NCBI GenBank assembly: GCA_947630845.1
Contig: CANRJB010000009.1
Coordinates: forward strand, 18,090 to 82,089
From: an uncultured Clostridia bacterium
GTDB lineage: Bacteria; Bacillota; Clostridia; Oscillospirales; Ruminococcaceae
Length of the DNA: 64,000 nt
Direction of reading: 5' to 3'
The translations under genes and the position numbers were made by a program. Shown in pieces: positions 1-7,769 of the stretch; the stretch's first letter is position 1; each line of letters opens with the position of its first letter. The notes below the pieces were generated by a model, which made no database searches, was not told the origin of the DNA, and saw nothing but the letters and a program-made list of their open reading frames with translations.

Positions 1-1041
1 CACACGGCGGTTGACGGCACGTCCCATGCGTTCCCGGCAGCTCTGGAGTTTCCGGAGCGCATCCATGATCTGCGGCATTCCGGTTTCCTGCGCAAGCCTT
101 TGCAGCACAGTCAGCTCCTCTCCCATGCAGTTGGTCAGATTCGTACTGCCGCCGGCTTTCAGCAGCATCATATCCCGGTACATCAGAATCAGCTCATCGC
201 AGAGTCTTGTCAGGTCTTTCGATGCATTGTGCATCTCCGAGACAAGAGCCATGGCGTTAGCCGTATCCTTTGTATGGAGTGCTTCCATGAGTTTCAGGAT
301 GTCGCCCCTTCCGGCAGCACCCGCAGCTTCGGCAGTGAGCTGTGCGGTGATGGTATCGCCGAGTGCGGCGCATCTGTCGAGCAGTGAGATGGCATCACGC
401 ATACCGCCGTCTGCCAGTCTTGCCATCAATTCGGCAGCATCCGGTTCAAGGGCGATATGCTCCTCTCCGGCGATATATTCCAGCCTTGTGACAAGATCTT
501 CCAGCCGGATACGGCGGAAGTCATAACGCTGACATCGGGAGATGATGGTTGCAGGGACTTTATGAATTTCCGTCGTGGCAAGGATGAACTTGACATAATC
601 CGGCGGTTCTTCCATAATTTTCAGCAATGCATTGAAGGCACTTGGCGAGAGCATGTGTACCTCGTCGATGATGTAGACCTTGAACCGGCAGCGTTCCGGC
701 GTATAGACAGTTGCTTCCCGGAGATCACGGATATCCTCGACACTGTTGTTAGAGGCAGCATCAATTTCAATGAGGTCGGACAGCACACCGGCTTCGGCAT
801 CCTTACAGATGCTGCATTTCAGGCAGGGATTGCCGTCCGCATCCGGATGCTCACAATTCACAGCCTTTGCAAGGATCCTTGCGCAGGTCGTCTTACCCGT
901 ACCCCGTGAGCCTGTGAACAGGTAGGCATGTGCAGTTGTGCTGTGCCGCACCTGATTACGCAAAGTCGTTGTGACCTGCGGCTGGGACAGGACATCATCA
1001 AATGTCATTGGTCTCCATTTCCGGTACAGTGCCTGATACAC
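1..1041 (-). CDS. dnaX: DNA polymerase III subunit gamma/tau, C-terminus cut by window edge
   Basis: Clamp-loader ATPase that loads the sliding clamp at the replication fork. The first 347 residues are present and the frame runs off the window. Reading from the GTG start, an ALYRKWRP-type N-terminus is followed by Walker A (GSRGTGKTT, about residue 42), a four-cysteine zinc module (CLKCSIC), Walker B (IIDEVHML) and an SRC sensor motif (ISRCQRY), all standard for bacterial DnaX. The GTG at 1041 is chosen because GGAGGG lies seven bases upstream and the protein begins with the family's usual YQALYRKWRP. The SRP RNA gene just upstream on the same strand is the usual Firmicutes neighbour. Confidence 0.96.
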   Translation of the reverse strand, partial: MYQALYRKWRPMTFDDVLSQPQVTTTLRNQVRHSTTAHAYLFTGSRGTGKTTCARILAKAVNCEHPDADGNPCLKCSICKDAEAGVLSDLIEIDAASNNSVEDIRDLREATVYTPERCRFKVYIIDEVHMLSPSAFNALLKIMEEPPDYVKFILATTEIHKVPATIISRCQRYDFRRIRLEDLVTRLEYIAGEEHIALEPDAAELMARLADGGMRDAISLLDRCAALGDTITAQLTAEAAGAAGRGDILKLMEALHTKDTANAMALVSEMHNASKDLTRLCDELILMYRDMMLLKAGGSTNLTNCMGEELTVLQRLAQETGMPQIMDALRKLQSCRERMGRAVNRRV

Positions 1042-1075
1042 GACCGATCCCTCCCATCTTCCGGATAGCACAATT

Positions 1076-1195
1076 CGGAACATAGGTGTGCAGGCTTGCT
1101 GCGGCACATGAAACGATCCGCTTAATGCTGCTCGGTTCCCCGCCTGACATGGTTCACAGTGCTCCATTGCACAGGGCCCGCACACCTATATTCCG
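1076..1195 (-). ncRNA. ffs: Signal recognition particle RNA (small bacterial type)
   Basis: RNA scaffold of the signal recognition particle, binding Ffh. On the minus strand the two ends form a near-perfect long stem (GGAATATAGGTGTGCGGGC against GCCTGCACACCTATGTTCC). The apical part carries the conserved SRP helix 8 region: GTCAGGC, GGGAACC and GAGCAGC followed by ATTAAG. A consensus promoter lies about 40 bases upstream and dnaX follows within 40 bases, the common Firmicutes order. The exact ends are inferred from the closing stem. Confidence 0.9.
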
Positions 1196-1231
1196 AACAC
1201 TTTTGCTCTTGCTCTGACATTATCCTTCATG

Positions 1232-1260
1232 ATTATAACATATTCTCAGACTTTTTGCAA
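1232..1260 (-). promoter_or_regulatory. Sigma-70 type promoter for SRP RNA and dnaX
   Basis: On the minus strand, TTGCAA (1255-1260) and TATAAT (1232-1237) are separated by exactly 17 bases. The predicted start is about 30 bases before the SRP RNA body. Confidence 0.8.
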
Positions 1261-1348
1261 GTGCAAACCACAAATTCGGATATTATATACAAAAAATATA
1301 CATGCGTTTTGTGCATCTATACAATCTTTTTGTTTTTTTCAAAATCTC

Positions 1349-1377
1349 TTGTAATATACAAAATTTTCTGGTATAAT
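1349..1377 (+). promoter_or_regulatory. Promoter pointing into a short transcript
   Basis: TTGTAA (1349-1354) and TATAAT (1372-1377) with a 17-base spacer on the plus strand. No plus-strand gene follows; a terminator hairpin lies about 45 bases downstream, so any product would be roughly 70 nt. Confidence 0.5.
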
Positions 1378-1422
1378 GAAAAAGGAAAATGATTTCTAAC
1401 CTCTTTCTCTTACTTTAGTTGG

Positions 1423-1452
1423 AAAAGACACGGTTTCGACCGTGTCTTTTTC
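1423..1452 (+). terminator. Rho-independent terminator hairpin
   Basis: AAAAGACACGG and CCGTGTCTTTTT form a stem of about 11 bp around a TTTCGA-type loop. The flanking A and T runs let it work on either strand, so it may also back up the minus-strand gene ending at 1510. Confidence 0.75.
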
Positions 1453-1466
1453 ATTTTTCTGCAACT

Positions 1467-1496
1467 GAAAAAATATCCTCTGCCGGAGCAGAGGAT
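1467..1496 (-). terminator. Terminator of the SCP2/AT-hook gene
   Basis: Minus strand: ATCCTCTGC, loop TCCG, GCAGAGGAT, then six T residues. It lies 15 bases after the stop of the gene at 1510-2322. Confidence 0.85.
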
Positions 1497-1509
1497 ACAG
1501 GATCTTATC

Positions 1510-2322
1510 TTACTTCTTGGTACTCTTTCTGCCTCTCTTCTTCGGAGCAGCAGTTTCCTCTGCCTTCTTGGCAGCAGGCTTTCTGCCTCTTTTCTTCGGT
1601 GCAGCTTCCGCAGCAGCGGTTTCTTCTGCCTTCTTAGCGGCAGGTTTTCTGCCTCTCTTTTTCGGAGCAGCCGGAGCAGCTTCCACCGGAGCAGCAGCTT
1701 CCACCGGAGCAGTCTCGACCGGAGCAGCAACTTCTGCCGGAGCGGCTTCCACCGGAGCAGTTTCGACCGGTGCAGCTTCTGCCACAACAGTCTCCTCGAC
1801 TTTCTTAGCAGGTTCTTCTGCCTTCTTAGCGGTTTCTTCTACCTTCTTGGCAGCAGGTTTTCTGCCTCTTTTCTTCGGAGCAGCTTCCGCAGCAGTCTCT
1901 TCTGCCTTCTTGGCAGCAGGCTTTCTGCCTCTCTTTTTCGGAGCAGCCGGAGCAGCTTCTGCTGCAGTCTTCTTTGTCTCCTTCTTGGCAGCCGTCTTTT
2001 TCATCGGGATCGTGTCGCCGAGTACCAGTGTCTTTTCCCAGTCACCCTCATGAGAGATCTTGCCCTCATTCACAGCATCTTCGAGGGAGACTTTGCCCTG
2101 TGCAACAGCAAGCACATCTGCGCCGTCTGCTGTCAGCAGTGCATCACGGTCATTGTAGTCATAGGGGGCAACATAGAGGACCCCGTCTGCAATTTCCATG
2201 TAGAATGCACCCTGTGCTTCACCGGTCACATTGACCTGTACGGCAACATGTTCCTCTACTTTGGAAGCATCAGCTTTCGCAAGAGCAGTCTGCACTTTTT
2301 TTACCAGTTCATGATATGTCAT
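1510..2322 (-). CDS. SCP2-like domain protein with AT-hook-like Lys/Ala tail
   Basis: Predicted 270 residues. Residues 1-105 resemble the SCP2 (sterol carrier protein 2) fold: a GAFYMEI strand, ADVLAVAQGKVSLEDAV helix and a terminal KISHEGDWEKTLVLG stretch, the pattern of cytosolic lipid-binding SCP2 proteins. From about residue 107 the sequence becomes repetitive and strongly basic, with four KKRGRKP units and a final KKRGRKS, separated by AAKKAEET-like and proline/alanine/valine-rich spacers. RGRKP resembles AT-hook cores, and the tail as a whole resembles histone H1 tails. The ATG at 2322 is preferred over the upstream one at 2361 because AAAGGTGAT lies just before it. Monocistronic, with its own promoter and terminator. 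DNA binding is inference. Confidence 0.75.
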   Translation of the reverse strand: MTYHELVKKVQTALAKADASKVEEHVAVQVNVTGEAQGAFYMEIADGVLYVAPYDYNDRDALLTADGADVLAVAQGKVSLEDAVNEGKISHEGDWEKTLVLGDTIPMKKTAAKKETKKTAAEAAPAAPKKRGRKPAAKKAEETAAEAAPKKRGRKPAAKKVEETAKKAEEPAKKVEETVVAEAAPVETAPVEAAPAEVAAPVETAPVEAAAPVEAAPAAPKKRGRKPAAKKAEETAAAEAAPKKRGRKPAAKKAEETAAPKKRGRKSTKK

Positions 2323-2381
2323 GTCGATCACCTTTCCTTCATCCGTTTTAGCGGAATGCATAATATAATTTTGCTATGAAT

Positions 2382-2410
2382 ATTATACAGGAAATTGCGG
2401 ATTTCGTCAA
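2382..2410 (-). promoter_or_regulatory. Promoter of the SCP2/AT-hook gene
   Basis: Minus strand TTGACG (2405-2410), 17-base spacer, TATAAT (2382-2387). Confidence 0.8.
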
Positions 2411-2583
2411 TGAATATTCCGCAATTTCTGCATATCATACAATAAATTGTACTTTATAGCCCTTATTTTTGGGCAAAAGTACGGATTTTACCGGAAAATA
2501 TTCTGCCTTTTCATGGAATTTTCCGTCACTGATAAAAGAATGGACAGCAAAAAAAGATTTATACAGCCGGAGTGTTTTTTTTT

Positions 2584-2598
2584 ACGAAAACGTTTTTT
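2584..2598 (+). promoter_or_regulatory. Possible LacI-family (cre-like) operator upstream of glgA
   Basis: ACGAAAACGTTTTTT contains the GAAAACGTTTT core typical of CcpA/LacI-family sites and sits about 45 bases upstream of the glgA -35 box. It lies in an AT-rich gap of about 350 bases (2361-2707) that otherwise holds only promoters. One site in AT-rich DNA is weak evidence. Confidence 0.3.
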
Positions 2599-2640
2599 GT
2601 TGACCTTGAACAAAAAAATGAAAAAATGTGAAAAAATCTC

Positions 2641-2669
2641 TTGACGAGAGAAAGGAAAAGGAGTATAAT
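2641..2669 (+). promoter_or_regulatory. Promoter of glgA
   Basis: TTGACG (2641-2646), 17-base spacer, TATAAT (2664-2669); AAAGGAGGG and the start codon follow about 25-40 bases later. Confidence 0.85.
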
Positions 2670-2706
2670 AAAAACAGAAACTTAAATTCAAAAGGAGGGT
2701 TTCACC

Positions 2707-4155
2707 TTGACCAATATTTTATTTGCAGCATCCGAATGTGTGCCGTTCGTTAAGACCGGAGGTCTGGCTGATGTTGTCGGTGCGCTTCCGAAGTATCTGG
2801 ATAAGAATCGTTTTGATGTCCGTGTCATCATTCCGTACTATACCTGTATCCCCGGCAGATACCGCAATTTCTTCCACTATCGCCACCATTTCTATATGGA
2901 TTATGCAGGGAGACAGGAACATGTCGGCATCATGGAATATGAGTTTGACGGCGTCAAATTCTATTTCGTTGACAATGAGTATTATTTCAACGGCGAATCT
3001 CCCTACAGCAGTAATCTGAAATGGGATATCGAACGCTTTACTTTCTACTGTAAGGCAGTGCTTGCCATGATGCCTGTCATCGGTTTCCATCCGGAGATCA
3101 TCCACTGCCATGACTGGCAGACAGGTCTTATCCCTGTGCTGCTCCACAGCACCTTTGCGACCCATCCGTTCTATCAGGGCGTGAAGTCCATCATGACCAT
3201 CCACAATCTGCGCTTTCAGGGTGTCTGGGACATCAAGACATTCCAGCAGAATACCGGTCTTCCGGGCTATATGTTCACCCCCGATAAGCTTGAATTTCAC
3301 AAGGATGCCAACATGCTCAAAGGCGGTCTGGTCTATGCCGACTATATCACCACCGTCTCCGAAACCTATGCTGAGGAGATCAAGACTCCTGAGTACGGCG
3401 AACACCTCAACGGTCTGCTCTCTGCCCGGTCGCAGTCACTGCGTGGCATTGTAAACGGCATCGACTACGGCGTGTTTGACCCGGCAACTGACAAGAAAAT
3501 TTTCTTCAATTATAACGCTGAAAACTGCCTGCAGGGCAAAGCAGAAAACAAGCATCAGTTACAGGCTGAACTTGGTCTGCCGCAGGATAACCGCATCATG
3601 CTTATCGGCATCATCTCCCGTCTGACCGATCAGAAGGGACTGAATCTGCTGGGCGATGTGTTTGAACGGTTTCTGGATGAGAACACGCAGTTTGTGGTCA
3701 TCGGTACAGGAGAACCGGGGTATGAGAATATGTTCCGCTACTTTGCCGGACGTTATCCCGATCGCTGCTCTGCCAACATCTGCTACAACGATGCCCTCGC
3801 ACGCAAGCTCTATGCAGGGTCGGATATGATGCTTGTGCCGTCCCGGTTTGAACCCTGCGGACTGACACAGCTCATGGCACTGCGCTACGGTTCTGTGCCG
3901 CTCGTGCGTGAGACAGGCGGTCTGAAAGACACCGTTCAGCCGTACAATGAATTTGATCTGACCGGCACAGGCTTTACCTTCGGTCCGTTCAATTCCGGCG
4001 ACTTTCTGAACACCGTCAACTACGCAAAATCCGTTTTCTTCAACTACCGTGACAACTGGAATGCCATGGTCAGACGTGGCATGGAGACTGATTTCTCGTG
4101 GAACAGCTCTGCAAGACAGTATGAAGGTATGTATGAGTGGCTGCTCGGTAAATAA
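2707..4155 (+). CDS. glgA: Glycogen synthase (ADP-glucose, GT5)
   Basis: Adds glucose from ADP-glucose to the non-reducing end of alpha-1,4-glucan during glycogen synthesis in the cytoplasm. The 482 residues match the usual GlgA length. The N-terminus has the ADP-glucose-binding KTGGLADVVGALP (about 17-29), and the C-terminal half has the GT-B signature PSRFEPCGLTQ (about 378-388) and ETGGLKDTV. Translation starts at TTG, eight bases after AAAGGAGGG; no ATG is placed as well. The gene stands alone between its promoter and terminator. No glgC, glgD or glgP is in the window. Confidence 0.97.
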   Translation: MTNILFAASECVPFVKTGGLADVVGALPKYLDKNRFDVRVIIPYYTCIPGRYRNFFHYRHHFYMDYAGRQEHVGIMEYEFDGVKFYFVDNEYYFNGESPYSSNLKWDIERFTFYCKAVLAMMPVIGFHPEIIHCHDWQTGLIPVLLHSTFATHPFYQGVKSIMTIHNLRFQGVWDIKTFQQNTGLPGYMFTPDKLEFHKDANMLKGGLVYADYITTVSETYAEEIKTPEYGEHLNGLLSARSQSLRGIVNGIDYGVFDPATDKKIFFNYNAENCLQGKAENKHQLQAELGLPQDNRIMLIGIISRLTDQKGLNLLGDVFERFLDENTQFVVIGTGEPGYENMFRYFAGRYPDRCSANICYNDALARKLYAGSDMMLVPSRFEPCGLTQLMALRYGSVPLVRETGGLKDTVQPYNEFDLTGTGFTFGPFNSGDFLNTVNYAKSVFFNYRDNWNAMVRRGMETDFSWNSSARQYEGMYEWLLGK

Positions 4156-4174
4156 CCGGGATAACAACTGATGA

Positions 4175-4206
4175 TAAGGATGCTGGTGTTTCCGGCATCC
4201 TTTTTC
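4175..4206 (+). terminator. Terminator of glgA
   Basis: AAGGATGC and GCATCCTT stem followed by T residues, 20 bases after the glgA stop. Confidence 0.85.
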
Positions 4207-4232
4207 TGTTATGCCATATTTTTGCGTTTCTG

Positions 4233-4261
4233 TTGACTTTACGGAAATTTTGGGGTATAAT
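4233..4261 (+). promoter_or_regulatory. Promoter of the ABC-2 permease gene
   Basis: TTGACT (4233-4238), 17-base spacer, TATAAT (4256-4261). Confidence 0.82.
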
Positions 4262-4291
4262 ATCATTGATATGAAGGAAAGGAGGGTCTGC

Positions 4292-5071
4292 ATGATACAG
4301 CAGATCAGAGAACTTTTTGCCTACAGACAGATGATCATCAGCCTTGTCCGGAAAGATCTGCGTGGACGCTACAAGGGCAGTGTGCTTGGATTCCTGTGGA
4401 CATTCATCAATCCGCTGTTTCAGCTTGTGGTGTATACATTGGTGTTCTCCTTCATTCTGAAAAGCAATATCGACAAATACTATCTCTATCTCTTTGTGGC
4501 ACTCATCCCGTGGATTTTCTTTTCTGCCTCCATCACAGGCGGCTCATCAAGCATCATCGCACAGAAAGATCTGGTCAAGAAGATCTACTTCCCCCGGCAG
4601 GTCATCCCCATTTCCTATGTGACAAGCTGTTTTGTGAACATGCTGCTGTGCTTCCTTGTCATCATGGCAGTGGTGCTGCTGTCAGGCATCCGGCTGCATC
4701 CGGTCGGGCTGCTCTGTCTTCCGGTCATCATGGCAGTGGAATACCTGCTTGCGCTCGGCATGGCACTGCTTGCATCGGCAGTGACCGTGTATTTCAAGGA
4801 TTTAGAGCATATCCTCGGCATTGTCTCCATGGCGTGGATGTACCTCACGCCGATCATGTACGACAAGTCCATTGTCCCCGCAGAGATGCTCCCGTTCTTC
4901 AACCTCAATCCCATGACCCACATCATCGACTGTTACCGTGCTGTGCTGTACAGCGGAGAGGTTCCGCAGCTTGGCTCACTGCTTTCATCTTTTGTGCTGG
5001 GGATGTTGTTTTTGGCGGTGGGATGGATAGTGTTTGCACGGCTGCAAAAGCATTTTGCAGAGGTGCTGTGA
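4292..5071 (+). CDS. ABC-2 type polysaccharide export permease
   Basis: Predicted 259-residue inner-membrane permease of the Wzm/TagG/KpsM family, which moves undecaprenyl-linked glycans or teichoic acids across the membrane with an ATPase partner. Visible features are the amphipathic N-terminal segment with RKDLRGRYKGSVLGFLW (the conserved DLxxRY-x-SxLG pattern), six hydrophobic segments and the C-terminal LNPMTHIIDCYR motif. The ATG at 4292 follows AAAGGAGGG. The usual adjacent wzt/tagH ATPase gene is absent; a repeat array lies in that place. The next genes (GT2 and flippase-like) fit a surface-glycan locus. Confidence 0.9.
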   Translation: MIQQIRELFAYRQMIISLVRKDLRGRYKGSVLGFLWTFINPLFQLVVYTLVFSFILKSNIDKYYLYLFVALIPWIFFSASITGGSSSIIAQKDLVKKIYFPRQVIPISYVTSCFVNMLLCFLVIMAVVLLSGIRLHPVGLLCLPVIMAVEYLLALGMALLASAVTVYFKDLEHILGIVSMAWMYLTPIMYDKSIVPAEMLPFFNLNPMTHIIDCYRAVLYSGEVPQLGSLLSSFVLGMLFLAVGWIVFARLQKHFAEVL

Positions 5072-5087
5072 CCGGATTCTGATACGA

Positions 5088-5122
5088 CCCTGATGAATCT
5101 GATGCCTGTCAGATTATCAGGG
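5088..5122. repeat. Dispersed palindromic repeat, family A, copy 1
   Basis: CCCTGATGAATCTGA and TCAGATTATCAGGG are near-perfect inverted arms around a short loop. The same design recurs at 21309, 27498 and 28641, always intergenic. It follows the permease stop and may also act as a transcript end. Confidence 0.7.
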
Positions 5123-5140
5123 CTTTGTGCCATCCGCAAA

Positions 5141-5374
5141 TTGTCGAATATTGTCGGATAGTGTCGAATATTGTCGGATAGTGTCGTATTTGGATACTGT
5201 CGAATATTGTCGAATGTGAATGTTATCATATTCGAATACTGTCGTATATTGTCGGATAGTGTCGAATAATGTCGAATACTGTCGGATTTGAATGTTATCA
5301 TATTCGGATACTGTCGTATATTGTCGTATAACGTCGAATCATGTCGAATAGTATCGTATTCGGATACTGTCGAA
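5141..5374 (+). repeat. Array of 10-bp direct repeats (TGTCGNATAN)
   Basis: TGTCG recurs at 5142, 5152, 5162, 5172, 5182, 5198, 5208, 5240, 5250, 5260, 5270, 5280, 5312, 5322, 5342 and 5368, with degenerate units (CGTCG, TATCG) at 5332 and 5352. Spacing is 10 bp apart from steps of 16, 32, 32 and 16. The two 32-bp steps both contain GAATGTTATCATATTCG, a second repeated block. The array fills the space between the permease and the GT2 gene and stops about 10 bases before the GT2 ribosome site. It is not a CRISPR array: units are too short and there are no unique spacers. Confidence 0.9.
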
Positions 5375-5401
5375 TCATAGAAAATGAGGAAAGGAATGCC
5401 C

Positions 5402-6367
5402 ATGAAACTTATTATTCAGATACCCTGCTTCAACGAGGAGGAAACACTCGGACTTGCCTACAATGACCTGCCCCGGCAGATCGACGGCATTGATACCATC
5501 GAATACCTCATCATCAACGACGGCAGCACTGATCATACCGTCGAAAAAGCAAGAGAACTCGGTTTTCATCACATCGTCTCCTTCCGCCGCAACAAGGGTC
5601 TGGCTATGGGATTCATGGCAGGGCTGGACGCTTGTCTGCATCTGGGAGCAGATATCATCGTCAACACCGATGCCGATAATCAGTACTGCGGCGCAGACAT
5701 TGCAAAGCTTGTGCGCCCCATCCTTGACGGGAAAGCTGACATCGTCATCGGCGAACGCCCCATTGACCAGACAGAACACTTCTCATGGAAAAAGAAAAAA
5801 TTCCAGCACATCGGCAGTTGGGTGGTGCGTGTGGCATCCAGTACCGACATCCCCGATGCCCCCTCCGGTTTCCGTGCCTATTCAAGAGAAGCCGCACTGC
5901 GGATGAATGTCGTCAATGAGTACACCTATACCCTCGAAACCATCATTCAGGCAGGGCATAACAAAATCGCCATGTCCTCCGTCCCCATCCGCACCAATGC
6001 GGAGACTCGCCCCTCCCGGCTTTTTTCAAGTATGTGGCGATACATGAAGCGTTCTGCTGCCGTCATCATACGGTCATTCGTGATGTACCAGCCGCTGAAA
6101 TTTTTCACGATGCTCGGACTGGTGCTGATCTTGTTCGGGAGCGTGCTTGGGGTGCGGTATCTGATACTGCTGTTTTCCGGCGATGGCGGCGGTCATATCC
6201 AGTCGCTGATCCTGACGGCGATCCTGTTAATGGCAGGATTTCAGACCATCACCATCGGGCTGCTTGGCGACACCATTGCTGCCAACCGCAAGCTCATTGA
6301 GGACATGCAGTATCGTATCCGCAAGATGGAATGCGGCTCTGCTCACGATGAGGACAAGCGGACATGA
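5402..6367 (+). CDS. Glycosyltransferase family 2 (polyprenol-phosphate type)
   Basis: Predicted 321 residues. A cytosolic GT-A domain carries PCFNEEETL (8-16), NDGSTD (about 39-44) and the metal-binding NTDADNQY (about 88-95), close to dolichol-phosphate mannosyltransferase-like enzymes that put a sugar on a polyprenyl phosphate carrier. Two hydrophobic segments near the C-terminus (about 230-252 and 264-286) anchor it. The ATG at 5402 is chosen over 5384 and 5396 because AGGAAAGG is correctly spaced. It overlaps the next gene by ATGA. No clear promoter is visible in the repeat array just upstream, so it may depend on the permease promoter. The sugar is unknown. Confidence 0.88.
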   Translation: MKLIIQIPCFNEEETLGLAYNDLPRQIDGIDTIEYLIINDGSTDHTVEKARELGFHHIVSFRRNKGLAMGFMAGLDACLHLGADIIVNTDADNQYCGADIAKLVRPILDGKADIVIGERPIDQTEHFSWKKKKFQHIGSWVVRVASSTDIPDAPSGFRAYSREAALRMNVVNEYTYTLETIIQAGHNKIAMSSVPIRTNAETRPSRLFSSMWRYMKRSAAVIIRSFVMYQPLKFFTMLGLVLILFGSVLGVRYLILLFSGDGGGHIQSLILTAILLMAGFQTITIGLLGDTIAANRKLIEDMQYRIRKMECGSAHDEDKRT

Positions 6368-7308
6368 AAAAAATCCCTGAGCTTGTTCGCATAGCCGGCA
6401 ATCTGGTCATGCTCCTTGCACTGGGATTTCTGGTAAAGCGGTTTCTTGGAATGGGACTGCGGTGGACGGATCTCCGGTCATGGGGTGTGATGGGGGCATT
6501 TCTGGTGTGCATGACCGGGCAGGCGTTTCTGTTCTGCATCCAGTGCATCCCGTGGATGAATTTCACACGCTCACTTTCCGGCGTAAAGATCCCGTTCCGC
6601 CGTGCCATGCCGGTCTACACCCGTTCCAATATCTACAAATATCTGCCCGGCAATGTGTTCCAGTATGTCGGACGCAATCAGCTTGCTGCCGATATGCACA
6701 TCAGTCATGTGGATGTGGCATGTGCGACGATTCTGGACATTCTGTTCTGTCTGGTGTGGATGTGTCTGTCAGCGGCAGTTCTGCTCCGGCAGAAGGCAGC
6801 GGAATTATTGGTGCAGTATCTGAACCGTTTCCTCATCATTGGCGGCATCGGTGTGGGGATAGCAGTGGTGGCGTTTGCTGTTTTCTGGCTGAAATTCCGT
6901 GACAAACTCATTGCCTGTTTCCGGCGTTACAGAAAGGCATTTGCTCCTGAAAACCGGAACGCTCTGCTCTGCGGCATTTTCTATTATCTGCTGCACAGCA
7001 GCCTGTTGGCAGCGATGTATTTTGTCTGCCTGAAGCTCATGTTCCCGGCGGACACGCCGCTCTCCACACTCATCATGCTGACAGGAGCATTTGTGTTTGC
7101 ATGGATCGTGGGTTTCATCACACCGGGCGCACCGGGCGGCATCGGCATAAGGGAATCGGTCATGATGCTTGTCAGCGGTGCAGAACATGAGCAGGAAGTG
7201 CTGCTGTTTGTACTTGTGATGCGTGCAGCATCCGCTGCGGCGGATGTGCTGGCGTTTGCTGCCGGGGCAGTGTATCTGAAATGCAGCGGAGGGAAAAATG
7301 AAGAATAG
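6364..7308 (+). CDS. Flippase-like integral membrane protein (LPG synthase TM / UPF0104 type)
   Basis: Predicted 314 residues with about eight hydrophobic segments. It has the family's conserved YTRSNIYKYLPGNVFQYVGR (about 85-104) and TPGAPGGIGIRE (about 258-269) blocks, shared by the transmembrane domain of lysylphosphatidylglycerol synthase and AglD-like proteins that accompany lipid-linked sugar transferases. It is translationally coupled to the GT2 gene by a 4-base overlap, so the pair probably handles one polyprenyl-linked sugar. No catalytic transferase domain is fused. The exact substrate is unknown. Confidence 0.8.
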   Translation: MKKIPELVRIAGNLVMLLALGFLVKRFLGMGLRWTDLRSWGVMGAFLVCMTGQAFLFCIQCIPWMNFTRSLSGVKIPFRRAMPVYTRSNIYKYLPGNVFQYVGRNQLAADMHISHVDVACATILDILFCLVWMCLSAAVLLRQKAAELLVQYLNRFLIIGGIGVGIAVVAFAVFWLKFRDKLIACFRRYRKAFAPENRNALLCGIFYYLLHSSLLAAMYFVCLKLMFPADTPLSTLIMLTGAFVFAWIVGFITPGAPGGIGIRESVMMLVSGAEHEQEVLLFVLVMRAASAAADVLAFAAGAVYLKCSGGKNEE

Positions 7309-7317
7309 AGAGTCGTT

Positions 7318-7719
7318 CTATGCTCTGTGGGCATCCTTCAGCCGGAATGCCAGAGGGAGCAATTCTCCGAGGGTATGCACGCCGTCGGCGAGGATGATGC
7401 GGAAGTCATCATCACACAATTCTGCCAATACCTGACGGCAGGCACCACATGGCGGACAGGACTTGACCGGTGTTTCGCCTTCGGGTGCGCCGCAGATGGC
7501 AATTGCACGGAATTGCCTGTGCCCTTCTGATACTGCCTTGAAAAAAGCCGTGCGTTCCGCACAGTTGCCGAGCGGATAGGCAGCATTCTCCACATTACAT
7601 CCTGTAAAGACCGTGCCGTCTGCCGTCAGCAAAGCAGCACCGACCGCAAAACGGGAATACGGACACCATGCGTTCTCCCGTGCCTGTAAGGCAATTTCCA
7701 TCAATTTATCATCATTCAT
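7318..7719 (-). CDS. cdd: Cytidine deaminase
   Basis: Zinc-dependent deamination of cytidine or deoxycytidine to uridine in pyrimidine salvage. The 133 residues match the homotetrameric short form. Zinc ligands are C53 (in NCAER, with catalytic E55) and C91/C94 (in PCGACRQ). A GGGAG ribosome site precedes the ATG. It lies downstream of ackA on the same strand beyond a hairpin; no strong promoter of its own was seen, so it may rely on read-through. It converges with the flippase-like gene. Confidence 0.95.
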   Translation of the reverse strand: MNDDKLMEIALQARENAWCPYSRFAVGAALLTADGTVFTGCNVENAAYPLGNCAERTAFFKAVSEGHRQFRAIAICGAPEGETPVKSCPPCGACRQVLAELCDDDFRIILADGVHTLGELLPLAFRLKDAHRA

Positions 7720-7739
7720 AACAAATTCTCCCGAAATAC

Positions 7740-7768
7740 TTGCAATTTTCTGACAAATATGCTATAAT
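7740..7768 (+). promoter_or_regulatory. Plus-strand promoter antisense to ackA
   Basis: TTGCAA (7740-7745), 17-base spacer, TATAAT (7763-7768). It points directly into the hairpin at 7770-7795 and then into ackA in the antisense direction. Confidence 0.45.
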
Positions 7769-7769
7769 G

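Noticed and set aside
1159..1392. Plus-strand 77-codon frame
   Set aside because: Overlaps the SRP RNA and its promoter; low-complexity composition.
1517..2053. Plus-strand 178-codon frame rich in Ala/Phe/Leu
   Set aside because: Mirror of the Lys/Ala repeat tail of the minus-strand SCP2/AT-hook gene, which has promoter, ribosome site and terminator.
5141..5374. Repeat array considered as CRISPR
   Set aside because: Units are 10 bp with no unique spacers and no cas genes nearby.
4933..5403. Minus-strand frame of 156 codons with repeated DNIRQY-like peptides
   Set aside because: It is the translation of the 10-bp repeat array plus the antisense of the permease end; no ribosome site and no family resemblance.
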